DNA from: Azospirillum halopraeferens DSM 3675
GTDB lineage: Bacteria > Pseudomonadota > Alphaproteobacteria > Azospirillales > Azospirillaceae
Reading direction: 5' to 3'
Length of the DNA: 64,000 bases
Assembly: GCF_000429625.1 (NCBI RefSeq)
Contig: NZ_AUCF01000005.1
Span: 248,001 to 312,000, forward strand
Shown piece by piece: positions 48,597 to 58,481 of the stretch. The notes below the pieces were generated by a model. The model had not been told where the DNA came from, ran no database searches, and worked only from the letters and a program-made list of their open reading frames with translations. Position numbers and translations under genes: made by a program. Position 1 is the first letter of the stretch. The number at the start of each line of letters is the position of its first letter.

Positions 48597-48922
48597 ACGG
48601 GGCCGCGCGCTCACGGCGTCGGTGGTGAGGGGCGGCAAGCCGGCGAGGCCGGCAAAACGTGGCGGATGTCCGGTTCGCTCAGCGGCAGGAGGTCGGCCTT
48701 CAGGTCGGGCTTGCCCCATGATGGCCTTTGCGGCCGATGGTGAGAAAAGCCCGGCCAGCATTGTGGCAGCGCCATGCCACCCGCACCAAGGTCGGCTGCG
48801 GCGCGTCTTCCGGGGCGACGGTCAATTGACAGGACAATTCAGGCTGCCGTTGCGCAATTGAACGAGTTTGGTTCTTTCTCACCGCCAAGCGGGGAACGCA
48901 CAATTCCTCGCCTTTGGTTCAA
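48597..48922. other. Intergenic region without recognised gene
   Basis: A 326-bp stretch between the ribbon-helix-helix gene and the convergent SDR gene. No protein with recognisable features is found on either strand; the short minus-strand frame at 48700-48903 has no family resemblance. A 10-bp palindrome GTCAATTGAC is at 48821-48830 and a further CAATTG is at 48855. Base composition falls toward the SDR side, which may mark an old insertion boundary. Confidence 0.5.
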
Positions 48923-49666
48923 TCATGCAGGCGAAGCGAGCGCCACGGCGTCTGCGCCGGCTGCAAGGCGCATCGGACAGGATGGATCGTTTGCCGCGCG
49001 CCACACCGCCTCCGCGACGTCGAGTGCCCGAGTGACCGTGGTGGACTGTTGCCATGCCGCGAAGACGCTCTGCGCCAAAGGCGCATACGGCTCGGGGATG
49101 TGGATGCGGGAACGGGCGCTTTCGCCGAACGACGTCTCCGGCGCCCGCCCCGGAAGCACCAGGTGCGCACGCACGCCGAAAGGCTCCAACTCCAGCGTCA
49201 GGGATTCGGTGAAAGCGTTCACCGCCGCCTTGCTGGCCGTGTAGACCGACAGCAGGTGCAGTGGCTTGAGGGTGACGCTGGACGTGACGTTGATGATCAC
49301 GCCGGACCTCCGCTCGCGGAACCGCGGCAGCACCGCCTGCGTCATCGCCATCGTGCCGAAGGTGTTCGTCTCGAAGACCTTGCGTGCCGCCTCCATCGGG
49401 ACGCCCTCCAGGGCGCCCAGCAGGCCAATCCCCGCATTGTTGACCAGGACGTCGATCGGCCCGGCCTCGTCCACGGCCCGGCGGATGCTGCCGGGATCCG
49501 CGACATCCAGGGAGACGATGCGCAGGCGCCCGGAGCGGGGCAGAAGGTCCTCGCGCGGTGTGCGCATGGTGGCGATGACCGTCCAGTCGCGATCAAGGAA
49601 GTAACGTGCCGTTTCCAGGCCGAACCCGGACGAGCATCCGGTGATGAGAATGGTCTTCATGAGCAT
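48923..49666 (-). CDS. Short-chain dehydrogenase/reductase (SDR)
   Basis: A classical NAD(P)-dependent SDR of 247 residues. Seen: the cofactor motif TGCSSGFG near 10, LDVADPGSI near 53, NNAG near 77, the catalytic Ser in NVTSSVTL near 129, and YTASK near 142. The C-terminal LVLPGRAPETSF closes the substrate pocket. Substrate unknown. ATG at 49666 or 49660 are both possible. It is divergent from an AraC regulator over 93 bp with a dyad, an arrangement that suggests the regulator controls it. Confidence 0.9.
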   Translation of the reverse strand: MLMKTILITGCSSGFGLETARYFLDRDWTVIATMRTPREDLLPRSGRLRIVSLDVADPGSIRRAVDEAGPIDVLVNNAGIGLLGALEGVPMEAARKVFETNTFGTMAMTQAVLPRFRERRSGVIINVTSSVTLKPLHLLSVYTASKAAVNAFTESLTLELEPFGVRAHLVLPGRAPETSFGESARSRIHIPEPYAPLAQSVFAAWQQSTTVTRALDVAEAVWRAANDPSCPMRLAAGADAVALASPA

Positions 49667-49711
49667 GTTCCGGTCGATGAACTGATCAACGAACCATAGA
49701 CGGTCACGCCC

Positions 49712-49734
49712 GGACCCCCTACCATCGTAGGTCC
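49712..49734. promoter_or_regulatory. Dyad in the SDR-AraC divergent promoter
   Basis: CCTAC-CATC-GTAGG (49718-49731) extends outward as GGAC...GTCC with three unpaired Cs on the left arm, in the 93-bp space between the SDR and the AraC-type gene. It is the only clear symmetry there and a likely regulator site. Confidence 0.5.
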
Positions 49735-49759
49735 ATGATTCGTTTTCAGGAGTCCGGAA

Positions 49760-50665
49760 TTGAGCGATCCCCTGGCACAGGTGGTCGGCCTGCTGCAGCC
49801 ACGGGCCTCCTTCTCGAAGATCGTTCAGGCGGCGGGTCCGTGGCGGGTCAGCCGCTCGGAAGCCGGGCGTCCCTTCTATTGCGTGGTCCTGGACGGCTCA
49901 TGCCGCCTGACGGTCCGCGGAAGCGACCCCATCACCCTGGAGAAGGATGACTTCGTCCTGATCCCCGCTGCGTACGAGTTCTCTATGTCGAGCCTGGAGC
50001 CGATGGCCCCGGACGCCGACGACACCGTGCCGGTCGAATTGGCCCCGGGCGCGTTCCTGCTCGGTCATGGAGACCGCCGGCCGGAGGTCCGCAACCTCGT
50101 CGGATACTGCGCATTCGGTTCGACCGACGCCGCCCTTCTGGTCTCGCTTCTTCCGCAACTCATCCACATCCGCGGGGAAAGAAGGCTGACCACCCTGGTG
50201 CAACTGGTGAATGAGGAATCGCGGACGCACCGGCCCGCTCGGGACGTCGTTCTGGCCCGGCTGCTCGAGGTTTTGCTCATCGAGGCACTCCGCTCCACGA
50301 CGGGGACGGGAGGGTCGCCGGGCCTGCTGCGAGGACTTGGCGACGAACGTGTCGCCGTTGCCCTGAGGCGGATCCACGAGCGTCCCACCTGGCCCTGGAC
50401 GGTCGCGCAACTGGCGAAGGAAGCGGCGCTCTCCCGGTCGGCATTCTTCGACAGGTTCAAACGGACCGTGGGCACGACGCCGATGGACTATGTGCTCGAC
50501 TGGCGCATGGCCCTGGCAAAGGACCTGCTGCGGCGACGGGAAGGGGGCATCGTGGACATCGCCGAGCGCGTGGGGTATGGCTCGGCGAGCGCCTTCAGCG
50601 TGGCCTTCGCCCGCCATGTCGGCGTGACGCCCACGGCGTATGCGCGCAGAGTGAGCTCAGCATGA
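49760..50665 (+). CDS. AraC family transcriptional regulator with cupin sensor
   Basis: A 301-residue regulator. Residues 10-180 form a cupin-type ligand domain (GRPFYCVVLDGSCRLTVRGS, LEKDDFVLIPAAYEF, with GYCAFGSTDAALLVSLLP). The AraC DNA-binding domain is at about 200-300 with two helix-turn-helix units: WTVAQLAKEAALSRSAFFDR and IVDIAERVGYGSASAFSVAF. TTG at 49760 is taken as start because AGGAG lies 7 bp upstream and it gives the normal family N-terminus; no ATG is suitably placed. It probably controls the divergent SDR gene. Confidence 0.9.
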   Translation: MSDPLAQVVGLLQPRASFSKIVQAAGPWRVSRSEAGRPFYCVVLDGSCRLTVRGSDPITLEKDDFVLIPAAYEFSMSSLEPMAPDADDTVPVELAPGAFLLGHGDRRPEVRNLVGYCAFGSTDAALLVSLLPQLIHIRGERRLTTLVQLVNEESRTHRPARDVVLARLLEVLLIEALRSTTGTGGSPGLLRGLGDERVAVALRRIHERPTWPWTVAQLAKEAALSRSAFFDRFKRTVGTTPMDYVLDWRMALAKDLLRRREGGIVDIAERVGYGSASAFSVAFARHVGVTPTAYARRVSSA

Positions 50666-50744
50666 AAACCCGGTCGCCGCGCGATGACGCCGTGATGACC
50701 CGTTCCTTCGGCGCCTCCGTCATGCAGGCCGCGCGCCGACGCGG

Positions 50745-50840
50745 GTGACGCCCGGCGCCATCCGCACGGACCTCGGCGGCGGCATCGGGCCGGAGTTCGA
50801 GGCGCTGCTGGCCGAAACACAGACCCCTACCGGGAACCGG
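50745..50840 (+). pseudogene. Relic of a second short-chain dehydrogenase
   Basis: A reading frame beginning VTPGAIRTDLGGGIGPEFEA matches the well-known C-terminal region of SDR enzymes, where PGxIxTD follows the active site. Nothing upstream in the same frame resembles the rest of an SDR, and after about 30 residues the resemblance stops. It lies just after the AraC gene, so an SDR gene once may have stood here and was deleted down to this fragment. No start or stop of the original gene remains. Confidence 0.6.
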
Positions 50841-50849
50841 CGTTCGTCT

Positions 50850-51458
50850 TCAGTCCGCCGCCCCGGCTTCGGCATCGACGGTGCGGTCGCCCGTGTAGTG
50901 GTCGGGCCAATGGCGGCGCACCACGTCGCCGTCGCTGGCGAAGATGTGGCAGGTGTTGAGCAGCACCGGACGCTGCCGCGCCGTGTCCTGACCTCCCTGC
51001 CCCTCCCGCGCCTTGCGCGCCCGCTCGCGCGCCAGGATCGGATAGATGGTCTGGAAGGCGGTGGTGCCGATCGGCCCGAGCAGTTCGACCAGGTGCGTGC
51101 AGCCATGGACGCCACCCAGCCGTTCCCGCACCGCGCGCGTCCAGCCCTTGGCGACGCTGAGCCCGACCAGGCACTGAAAGGCGTCGGTGATGGCTCCGCA
51201 CGCACCGTAGGGACTCTTGTCGGTGACCGCCTCGATGGCCTGCACCGTCAGATTGTCGTCGACCGTCAGGCGCAGCCACATGTCGTGCACGGGATCGCCC
51301 GGTTCCAGTTGTCCCCGCTCCTCCGTGCGGAACGTGTAGGCCTTCACGTCGGTCAGGTGGCCCTCGATGTCCCACAGCCCGTCGGCCCGCCGGAAGCCGT
51401 TCAGCACGATGGTGCGGGTGTGGATGGGCTCACGCGGGGACGATTCGGTCAACGGCAT
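50850..51458 (-). CDS. DUF2889 domain-containing protein
   Basis: A 202-residue protein of the DUF2889 family: IHTRTIVLNGFRRADGLWDI near the start, then EGHLTDVKAYTF, GDPVHDMWLRLTVDDNLTV and the Cys-containing GACGAITDAFQCLVGLSVAKGW, then GCTHLVELLGPIGTTAFQTI. Family function is not established; members often sit near aromatic-degradation or CoA-ligase genes, not seen here. The ATG at 51458 gives the family start; the longer frame adds an unlikely leader. A TGACG-CAAA-CGTCA dyad lies 92 bp upstream. Confidence 0.82.
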   Translation of the reverse strand: MPLTESSPREPIHTRTIVLNGFRRADGLWDIEGHLTDVKAYTFRTEERGQLEPGDPVHDMWLRLTVDDNLTVQAIEAVTDKSPYGACGAITDAFQCLVGLSVAKGWTRAVRERLGGVHGCTHLVELLGPIGTTAFQTIYPILARERARKAREGQGGQDTARQRPVLLNTCHIFASDGDVVRRHWPDHYTGDRTVDAEAGAAD

Positions 51459-51549
51459 GTCGGTGCTTTCGTTTGCTGCGGCGCACAGCGAATATCGGTT
51501 CAGCCCTCCCACCGGTCAACCCGACGGCGGCGCAATCCACCCCACTAAG

Positions 51550-51563
51550 TGACGCAAACGTCA
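51550..51563. promoter_or_regulatory. Palindrome upstream of the DUF2889 gene
   Basis: TGACG-CAAA-CGTCA, a perfect 5-bp dyad in the 135-bp gap between the DUF2889 start and the CorC-like stop. It lies about 92 bp before the DUF2889 start codon in an AT-rich patch, a plausible operator for an unidentified regulator. Confidence 0.4.
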
Positions 51564-51593
51564 ATTAATGGGGTGGATGATAATGGTCAATGA

Positions 51594-52970
51594 CTATGAT
51601 GCCGAAGACGGAGCGGCCGGCGGCACCGGCGCGGGCGGTGCGGCGCCGGGCGGCTGCGGGGCCGGGGGCTTGGGGAACGGCCGCCGCAGCTCCGGCGGCG
51701 GCGTCACCCGCAGAACGGTGATCTGGTTGCGCTGGCGGCGCAGGATCTCGAACCGGAAGCCGTAGAAGGTGAAGACCTGCCCGACCTGCGGGATGCGCCG
51801 GGCTTCGTAGAGCACCAGCCCGGCGATGGTGGACGCCTTGTCGTCGGGCAGGCGCCATTCGAACTGGCGGTTGAGGTCGCGCAGAGTGACCCAACCGTCG
51901 ATAATGTAGGCGCCGTTGGGCTGCGGCCGCACGCCCGCGACCCGGGCGTCCAGTTCGTCGGAGATGTCGCCGACGATCTCCTCCAGGATGTCTTCCAGCG
52001 TCACCACGCCCATCAGGCTGCCGTACTCGTCGACCACCAGGGCGAAGTGCTCGCGCCGCTGGCGGAACGCCTGGAGCTGATCGAACAGCGTGGTGGTGTC
52101 GGGGATGAACCAGGGCCGGGCGGCGATCTGGGTGACGTCCAGTTCGTCCAGGTTGCCGCCGCGCGCCCGCACCTCGCGCAGCAGCGCCTTGGCGTGCAGG
52201 ACGCCGATGACGTTGTCGGTCTCGTCCTTCCACAGGGGCAGGCGGGTGAACGGACTGGCCAGCACCTCGTCGGCGATGCGCGCCGGCGGCAGCGTGGCGT
52301 CGATCATCACCACGTTGCGCCGGTGGGTCATGATCTCGCTCACCTCCACCTCGGCCAGGTCGAGGATCGAGCGGAGCATGGCCCGCTCGTGGCGGACCTC
52401 CTCGTCCTCCTGCTCGGCCGAATCCTCGCCGCGGTGCAGTTCGATGGCACCGCGCAGCTCCTCGGCTGAGCTGCCCACCGCGACCTGGCGGATGTCGGCT
52501 CCGAACAGGCGGAACATGGCGGCGACGATCCAGCCCACCGCGGCGGTCACCGGGCCGAACAGCCAGACCAGCGCCGCGATCGGCCGTGCCACCGCCAGCG
52601 CCGACCGGTCGGCGTGGTTGAGCGTGTAGGTCTTGGGCATCACCTCGGAGAACACGACCACCAGCACCGTCATGCCCAGCGTGGCGTAGGCCACCCCGCT
52701 GTCGCCGAACAGGTTGATCAGCACGCTGGTGGCCAGCGCCGAGGCGAGGATGTTGACCAGGTTGTTGCCCAGCAGGATGGCACCGATCACCCGCTCCTTG
52801 CGCTCGCGCAGGCGGTTGACCAGGCCGGCGCGGGCGTTGCCCTCCTGTTCGAGCTGGTGCATGCGCGGCCGCGACGCGGCGGTCAGCGCCGTCTCGGAAC
52901 CGGAGAAGAAGCCCGACAGGGCCAGCAGCACGACGATGGCGCCGACCGACAGCCACAAGGTTGGATCCAT
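51594..52970 (-). CDS. HlyC/CorC (CNNM-type) family membrane transporter
   Basis: A 458-residue inner-membrane protein. The N-terminal DUF21/CNNM membrane domain at 1-190 has three to four helices (start PTLWLSVGAIVVLLALSGFF, then SGSETALTAAS). A CBS-domain pair lies at about 210-330 (RNVVMIDATLPPARIADEVL and FALVVDEYGSLMGVVTLED). The CorC_HlyC C-terminal domain is at about 345-425 (GAYIIDGWVTLRDLNRQFEW). Members take part in Mg or Co homeostasis. It follows aroB by 18 bp on the same strand. Confidence 0.92.
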   Translation of the reverse strand: MDPTLWLSVGAIVVLLALSGFFSGSETALTAASRPRMHQLEQEGNARAGLVNRLRERKERVIGAILLGNNLVNILASALATSVLINLFGDSGVAYATLGMTVLVVVFSEVMPKTYTLNHADRSALAVARPIAALVWLFGPVTAAVGWIVAAMFRLFGADIRQVAVGSSAEELRGAIELHRGEDSAEQEDEEVRHERAMLRSILDLAEVEVSEIMTHRRNVVMIDATLPPARIADEVLASPFTRLPLWKDETDNVIGVLHAKALLREVRARGGNLDELDVTQIAARPWFIPDTTTLFDQLQAFRQRREHFALVVDEYGSLMGVVTLEDILEEIVGDISDELDARVAGVRPQPNGAYIIDGWVTLRDLNRQFEWRLPDDKASTIAGLVLYEARRIPQVGQVFTFYGFRFEILRRQRNQITVLRVTPPPELRRPFPKPPAPQPPGAAPPAPVPPAAPSSAS

Positions 52971-52988
52971 GGTGGGTCCGGTCCCCGC

Positions 52989-54097
<1,109 letters not shown>

Positions 54098-54101
<4 letters not shown>

Positions 54102-54724
54102 GGATTCTTCTCCTCCGGGAGGGGGCCGGTTGCGCGCAGCGGGTGGCCGAAATGCCCTTCCAGCGCCTCCAGGACCCGCTCGACCGTGTATTCGGGTGGA
54201 TTCTCGTCACTCTGCACCGTCAGATCCGCCTCGGCATAGACGGGATAGCGCAGGGTCATCAGCCGTTCCAGGATCTCGCGCGGGTTGCCCTGCTTGAGCA
54301 GCGGCCGGTTGCCGCGGCGCCCCGTGCGGGCCAGCAGCACCTCCAGCTCGGCCCGCAGCCACACGGAGACGCCGCGCTCGCGCACCAGTGCCCGCGTCCC
54401 CGGGTCCATGAAGGCGCCGCCGCCGGTGGCCAGCACGTGCACCGGCGTCTCGGTCAGCAGGCGGGCGATGACCTTGCGCTCCCCGGCCCGGAAGGCCGCC
54501 TCGCCGTCGCGGGCGAAGATCTCCTCGATGGTGCAGCCCGCGGCCTTCTCGATCTCGGTGTCGGCGTCGCGGAACGGCAGGCCCAGCCGGGCCGCCAGAC
54601 GCCGGCCGATGGCGCTTTTGCCGGCCCCCATCAGTCCCACCAGAACCACGGTCTTCGGCAGAAGGATCGGCGGCACCCGGGGTGCCCGGGCGGTGAGGGT
54701 TGCGGAACGGTCGGACTTGGGCAC
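54098..54724 (-). CDS. aroK: Shikimate kinase
   Basis: Phosphorylates shikimate at the 3-position. It has 208 residues, with about 22 extra residues at the N-terminus before the fold. Walker A is GLMGAGKSAIGRRLA near 33; the shikimate-binding Asp is in RDADTEIEKAAG near 55; GEAAFRAGERKV and ATGGGAFMD complete the substrate site; the lid arginines are in RTGRRGNRPLL near 135. It is coupled to aroB and, with corC after it, forms a minus-strand operon. The gap up to the small membrane protein gene (54725-54941) holds divergent promoters. Confidence 0.94.
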
Positions 54725-54941
54725 ACAATTCTCCTGTACACGAACGACCTTCCCGCGACCGCTGTTGCGTTGCGGGAACCGCTCGGGCTAAAGTGGTAGC
54801 CCCATACGGGCGTCGGCTGGCGGCCGAAGTCGCGGTCGTGAGTGCGTCTTAGCACGAAGCGCGTCCTTGTCCCAACCCGTACGGATACACGCCGTGGCAC
54901 GTTCCCGATACCGTTCCCCATCCTCCAACTCACCGGGTTTC

Positions 54942-55082
54942 ATGAGCCGGATCGTCTCGGTCTTCTTCATCCTGCTGCTCCTCGTCGTCGGCGGGGGCAT
55001 GGCGGCGCTCGCCACCTGGGACATGCCGGCCCCCTCGCGGACGGTCGAAAAGGTCATACCGGATGACCGCTTCCCGCGCTGA
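54942..55082 (+). CDS. Small single-pass membrane protein
   Basis: A 46-residue protein: MSRIVSVFFILLLLVVGGGM forms one membrane helix at about 5-27 and the rest (ATWDMPAPSRTVEKVIPDDR) is a short polar tail. It lies between aroK and xerD, just before xerD in the same direction. A longer frame to 54867 adds a basic leader without hydrophobicity. I believe small proteins of this kind are conserved at this position in relatives, but that is from memory. Confidence 0.6.
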   Translation: MSRIVSVFFILLLLVVGGGMAALATWDMPAPSRTVEKVIPDDRFPR

Positions 55083-55128
55083 CGCCGGGCTGACCCCGCC
55101 GGCGCGCTGAGCCCCGGGGAGCCGCGCC

Positions 55129-56118
55129 ATGGCCCGTCGGGGCAGACCCCGCAAACCCAGCCCGCTGCCCCTGTCACCGCACGTCGACGCCTTCCTCGAC
55201 ATGCTGATGGCCGAGCGGGGGGCCGCGGCGAACACGCGCGAGGCCTACGGGCGCGACCTGGCCGACGTCTCCCTGTGGCTGGCCCGGCGCGGCGCCGCGC
55301 TGGAGGCGGCGGGAACGGAGGATCTGCGCGCCTATCTCGACCATCTCGTGCGCTCGGGGACGGCGCCGGCGCCGCGCACCGTGGCCCGCCGGCTGTCGGC
55401 GCTGCGCCAGTTCTTCCGGTTCCTGGTGTCGGAGGGGCGGCGGGGCGACGATCCCTCCTCCGCCCTCGACAGCCCGCGCCAGGGCCGGCCGCTGCCCCGC
55501 ATCCTCAGCGAGGCGGAGGTGGAGGCGTTGATCGACACGGCCCACCGCCGCGGCGGGCCGGAGGGGATGCGGCTGGTCGCCCTGCTGGAGATCCTCTACG
55601 CCACCGGCCTGCGCGTGTCGGAGCTGGTGGGGCTGCCCCTGACGGCCATCCTGCGCGACGGCCGCGGCCTGATCGTGCGCGGCAAGGGCGGCCGGGAGCG
55701 GCTGGTGCCCCTGTCGGAACCGGCGCAGCGCGCCATCGCCGCCTATCTGCCCCTGCGCGCCGCCTTCCTGGTCCCGGGGCGGGAGGGCAAGCAGGCCGGT
55801 TTCCTCTTCCCGTCGCGCAGTTCCGCCGGCGGCCACCTGACGCGCCAGCGCTTCGCCCAGATCCTCAAGGACCTGACGGTGGAGGCCGGCATCGACCCCG
55901 ACCGGGTCAGCCCCCACGTCCTGCGCCACGCCTTCGCCACCCACCTGCTGGACCACGGCGCCGACCTGCGCTCGGTGCAGAAGATGCTGGGCCACGCGGA
56001 CATCGCCACCACGCAGATCTACACCCACGTGGTGTCCGACCGCCTGCGCCGCGTGGTGGTGGAGAACCACCCCCTCGCCCGCCCGCCCGCCGCGCGGCGC
56101 AAGGTCCGGGCGGAGTAG
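55129..56118 (+). CDS. xerD: Tyrosine recombinase XerD
   Basis: Resolves chromosome dimers at dif, with XerC. It has 329 residues. The N-terminal SAM-like core-binding domain (15-105) has NTREAYGRDLADVSLWL. The catalytic domain carries Arg in LYATGLRVSELVGL near 164, Lys in VRGKGGRERLVPL near 188, HVLRHAFATHLLDHGAD near 264, His in MLGHADIATTQIYTHV near 290 and the nucleophile Tyr just after, near 299. All catalytic residues are present. Some 30 residues longer than E. coli XerD at the N-terminus and C-terminus combined. Confidence 0.93.
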   Translation: MARRGRPRKPSPLPLSPHVDAFLDMLMAERGAAANTREAYGRDLADVSLWLARRGAALEAAGTEDLRAYLDHLVRSGTAPAPRTVARRLSALRQFFRFLVSEGRRGDDPSSALDSPRQGRPLPRILSEAEVEALIDTAHRRGGPEGMRLVALLEILYATGLRVSELVGLPLTAILRDGRGLIVRGKGGRERLVPLSEPAQRAIAAYLPLRAAFLVPGREGKQAGFLFPSRSSAGGHLTRQRFAQILKDLTVEAGIDPDRVSPHVLRHAFATHLLDHGADLRSVQKMLGHADIATTQIYTHVVSDRLRRVVVENHPLARPPAARRKVRAE

Positions 56119-56240
56119 CGCCACCCCTGCGACCCTCCCAGCGTCAAGGCGCGCCTTTGGCCGGTGCGGGCTGTCGTGCTATACGCGGCCCAAAGGGGAC
56201 GCGCGGTTTGCGACGTTCCGGCAAGAATGGGGGACACGGA

Positions 56241-57656
<1,416 letters not shown>

Positions 57657-57722
57657 GGATTCCCGTCCGGTCCTCTCCCCGTCGGTCGCGGGGGGAGGCG
57701 GGGAGGGAAGGCCGTATCATAC

Positions 57723-57745
57723 GCGGTCAGGACAATCCTGACCGC
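57723..57745. terminator. Perfect hairpin downstream of the malate synthase-like gene
   Basis: GCGGTCAGGA-CAA-TCCTGACCGC, a 10-bp perfect stem with a 3-nt loop, in the 185-bp gap between convergent genes. It has no U-tract. Its position is 67 bp past the malate synthase-like stop. Confidence 0.5.
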
Positions 57746-57806
57746 TGCGTTCAGACGCCACGCAGGCTTCGGCCCTACCGGGCTGCGGCCGCCGTCGCGG
57801 CCGTTA

Positions 57807-57839
57807 CCGGGTTCGGACGTCAGGACGTTCCGAACCCGG
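57807..57839. terminator. Long hairpin between convergent genes
   Basis: CCGGGTTCGGACGT pairs with ACGTTCCGAACCCGG (one bulged base) around a CAGG loop, 3 bp past the ParA-like stop. It is a strong stem on both strands and probably a bidirectional terminator, although no long U-tract follows. Confidence 0.6.
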
Positions 57840-57841
57840 CA

Positions 57842-58468
57842 TCACACGTTCTCGTCGATGTAGGTCAGCAGGGCGTCCCAGTCGCCGCGGTGCTCGGCGG
57901 CGCGCTTGCCGGTCAGGTCGAAGAGGCTGAGGCCGGCGGCGGCCGTGTCGGCGTAGATCTGGCTGTCGCGCAGGCGCGCCACCACCGCATGGCCCAGCCC
58001 GCCGAGGAAGGCGTCCAGGCGTTCCGACGCTTTGGTGCGCGCCTTCATGCGGTTGCCGACCACCGCCACCGCCTTCTTGTTGCGGGCGATGGGCTTCAGT
58101 TCCTCCAGCTTCTTCAGGAAGCGCTGGGTCGCCTGCTCGTCGAAGGCGCCGGGCAGCACGGGCAGGACGACGATGTCGGCCATGCGCACCAGCTCCTCGA
58201 TCTGCTTGGCCTTGAGCGCCGCCGGGGCGTCGATGACCAGGCGGCGGGTGCCGCGCGGGGGTTCGTCGAATTCCCGTGACCAGTCGATGCCGGCCAGCGG
58301 CGCCGCCGAGGCCGGCCGGCGTTCCAGCCAGCCGAGCGACGAGCGCTGACGGTCGACGTCGGCGAGCACGGTGGGGTGACCCGACCGCGCGTAGGCAGCG
58401 GCCAGGTGCGTGGCGATGGTGGTCTTGCCACACCCGCCCTTGATGTTGGCGACGAGGACTGCGCGCAT
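57842..58468 (-). CDS. ParA family ATPase, orphan
   Basis: A 208-residue ParA/MinD-type ATPase. The deviant Walker A is KGGCGKTT at residues 10-17, the switch region is DVDRQRSSLGWLERRP, and Walker B-like LVIDAPAAL is near 77. There is no ParB partner. Orphan ParA proteins often position proteins or control cell-cycle factors. It lies 13 bp after the CYTH-CHAD gene on the same strand, so they are probably co-transcribed, which is an uncommon pairing. Confidence 0.88.
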   Translation of the reverse strand: MRAVLVANIKGGCGKTTIATHLAAAYARSGHPTVLADVDRQRSSLGWLERRPASAAPLAGIDWSREFDEPPRGTRRLVIDAPAALKAKQIEELVRMADIVVLPVLPGAFDEQATQRFLKKLEELKPIARNKKAVAVVGNRMKARTKASERLDAFLGGLGHAVVARLRDSQIYADTAAAGLSLFDLTGKRAAEHRGDWDALLTYIDENV

Positions 58469-58481
58469 GATGCCGTTCAGG

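Noticed and set aside
48700..48903. A 67-codon minus-strand frame as a possible transposase remnant
   Set aside because: No transposase motif, no terminal inverted repeats and no target duplication were found.
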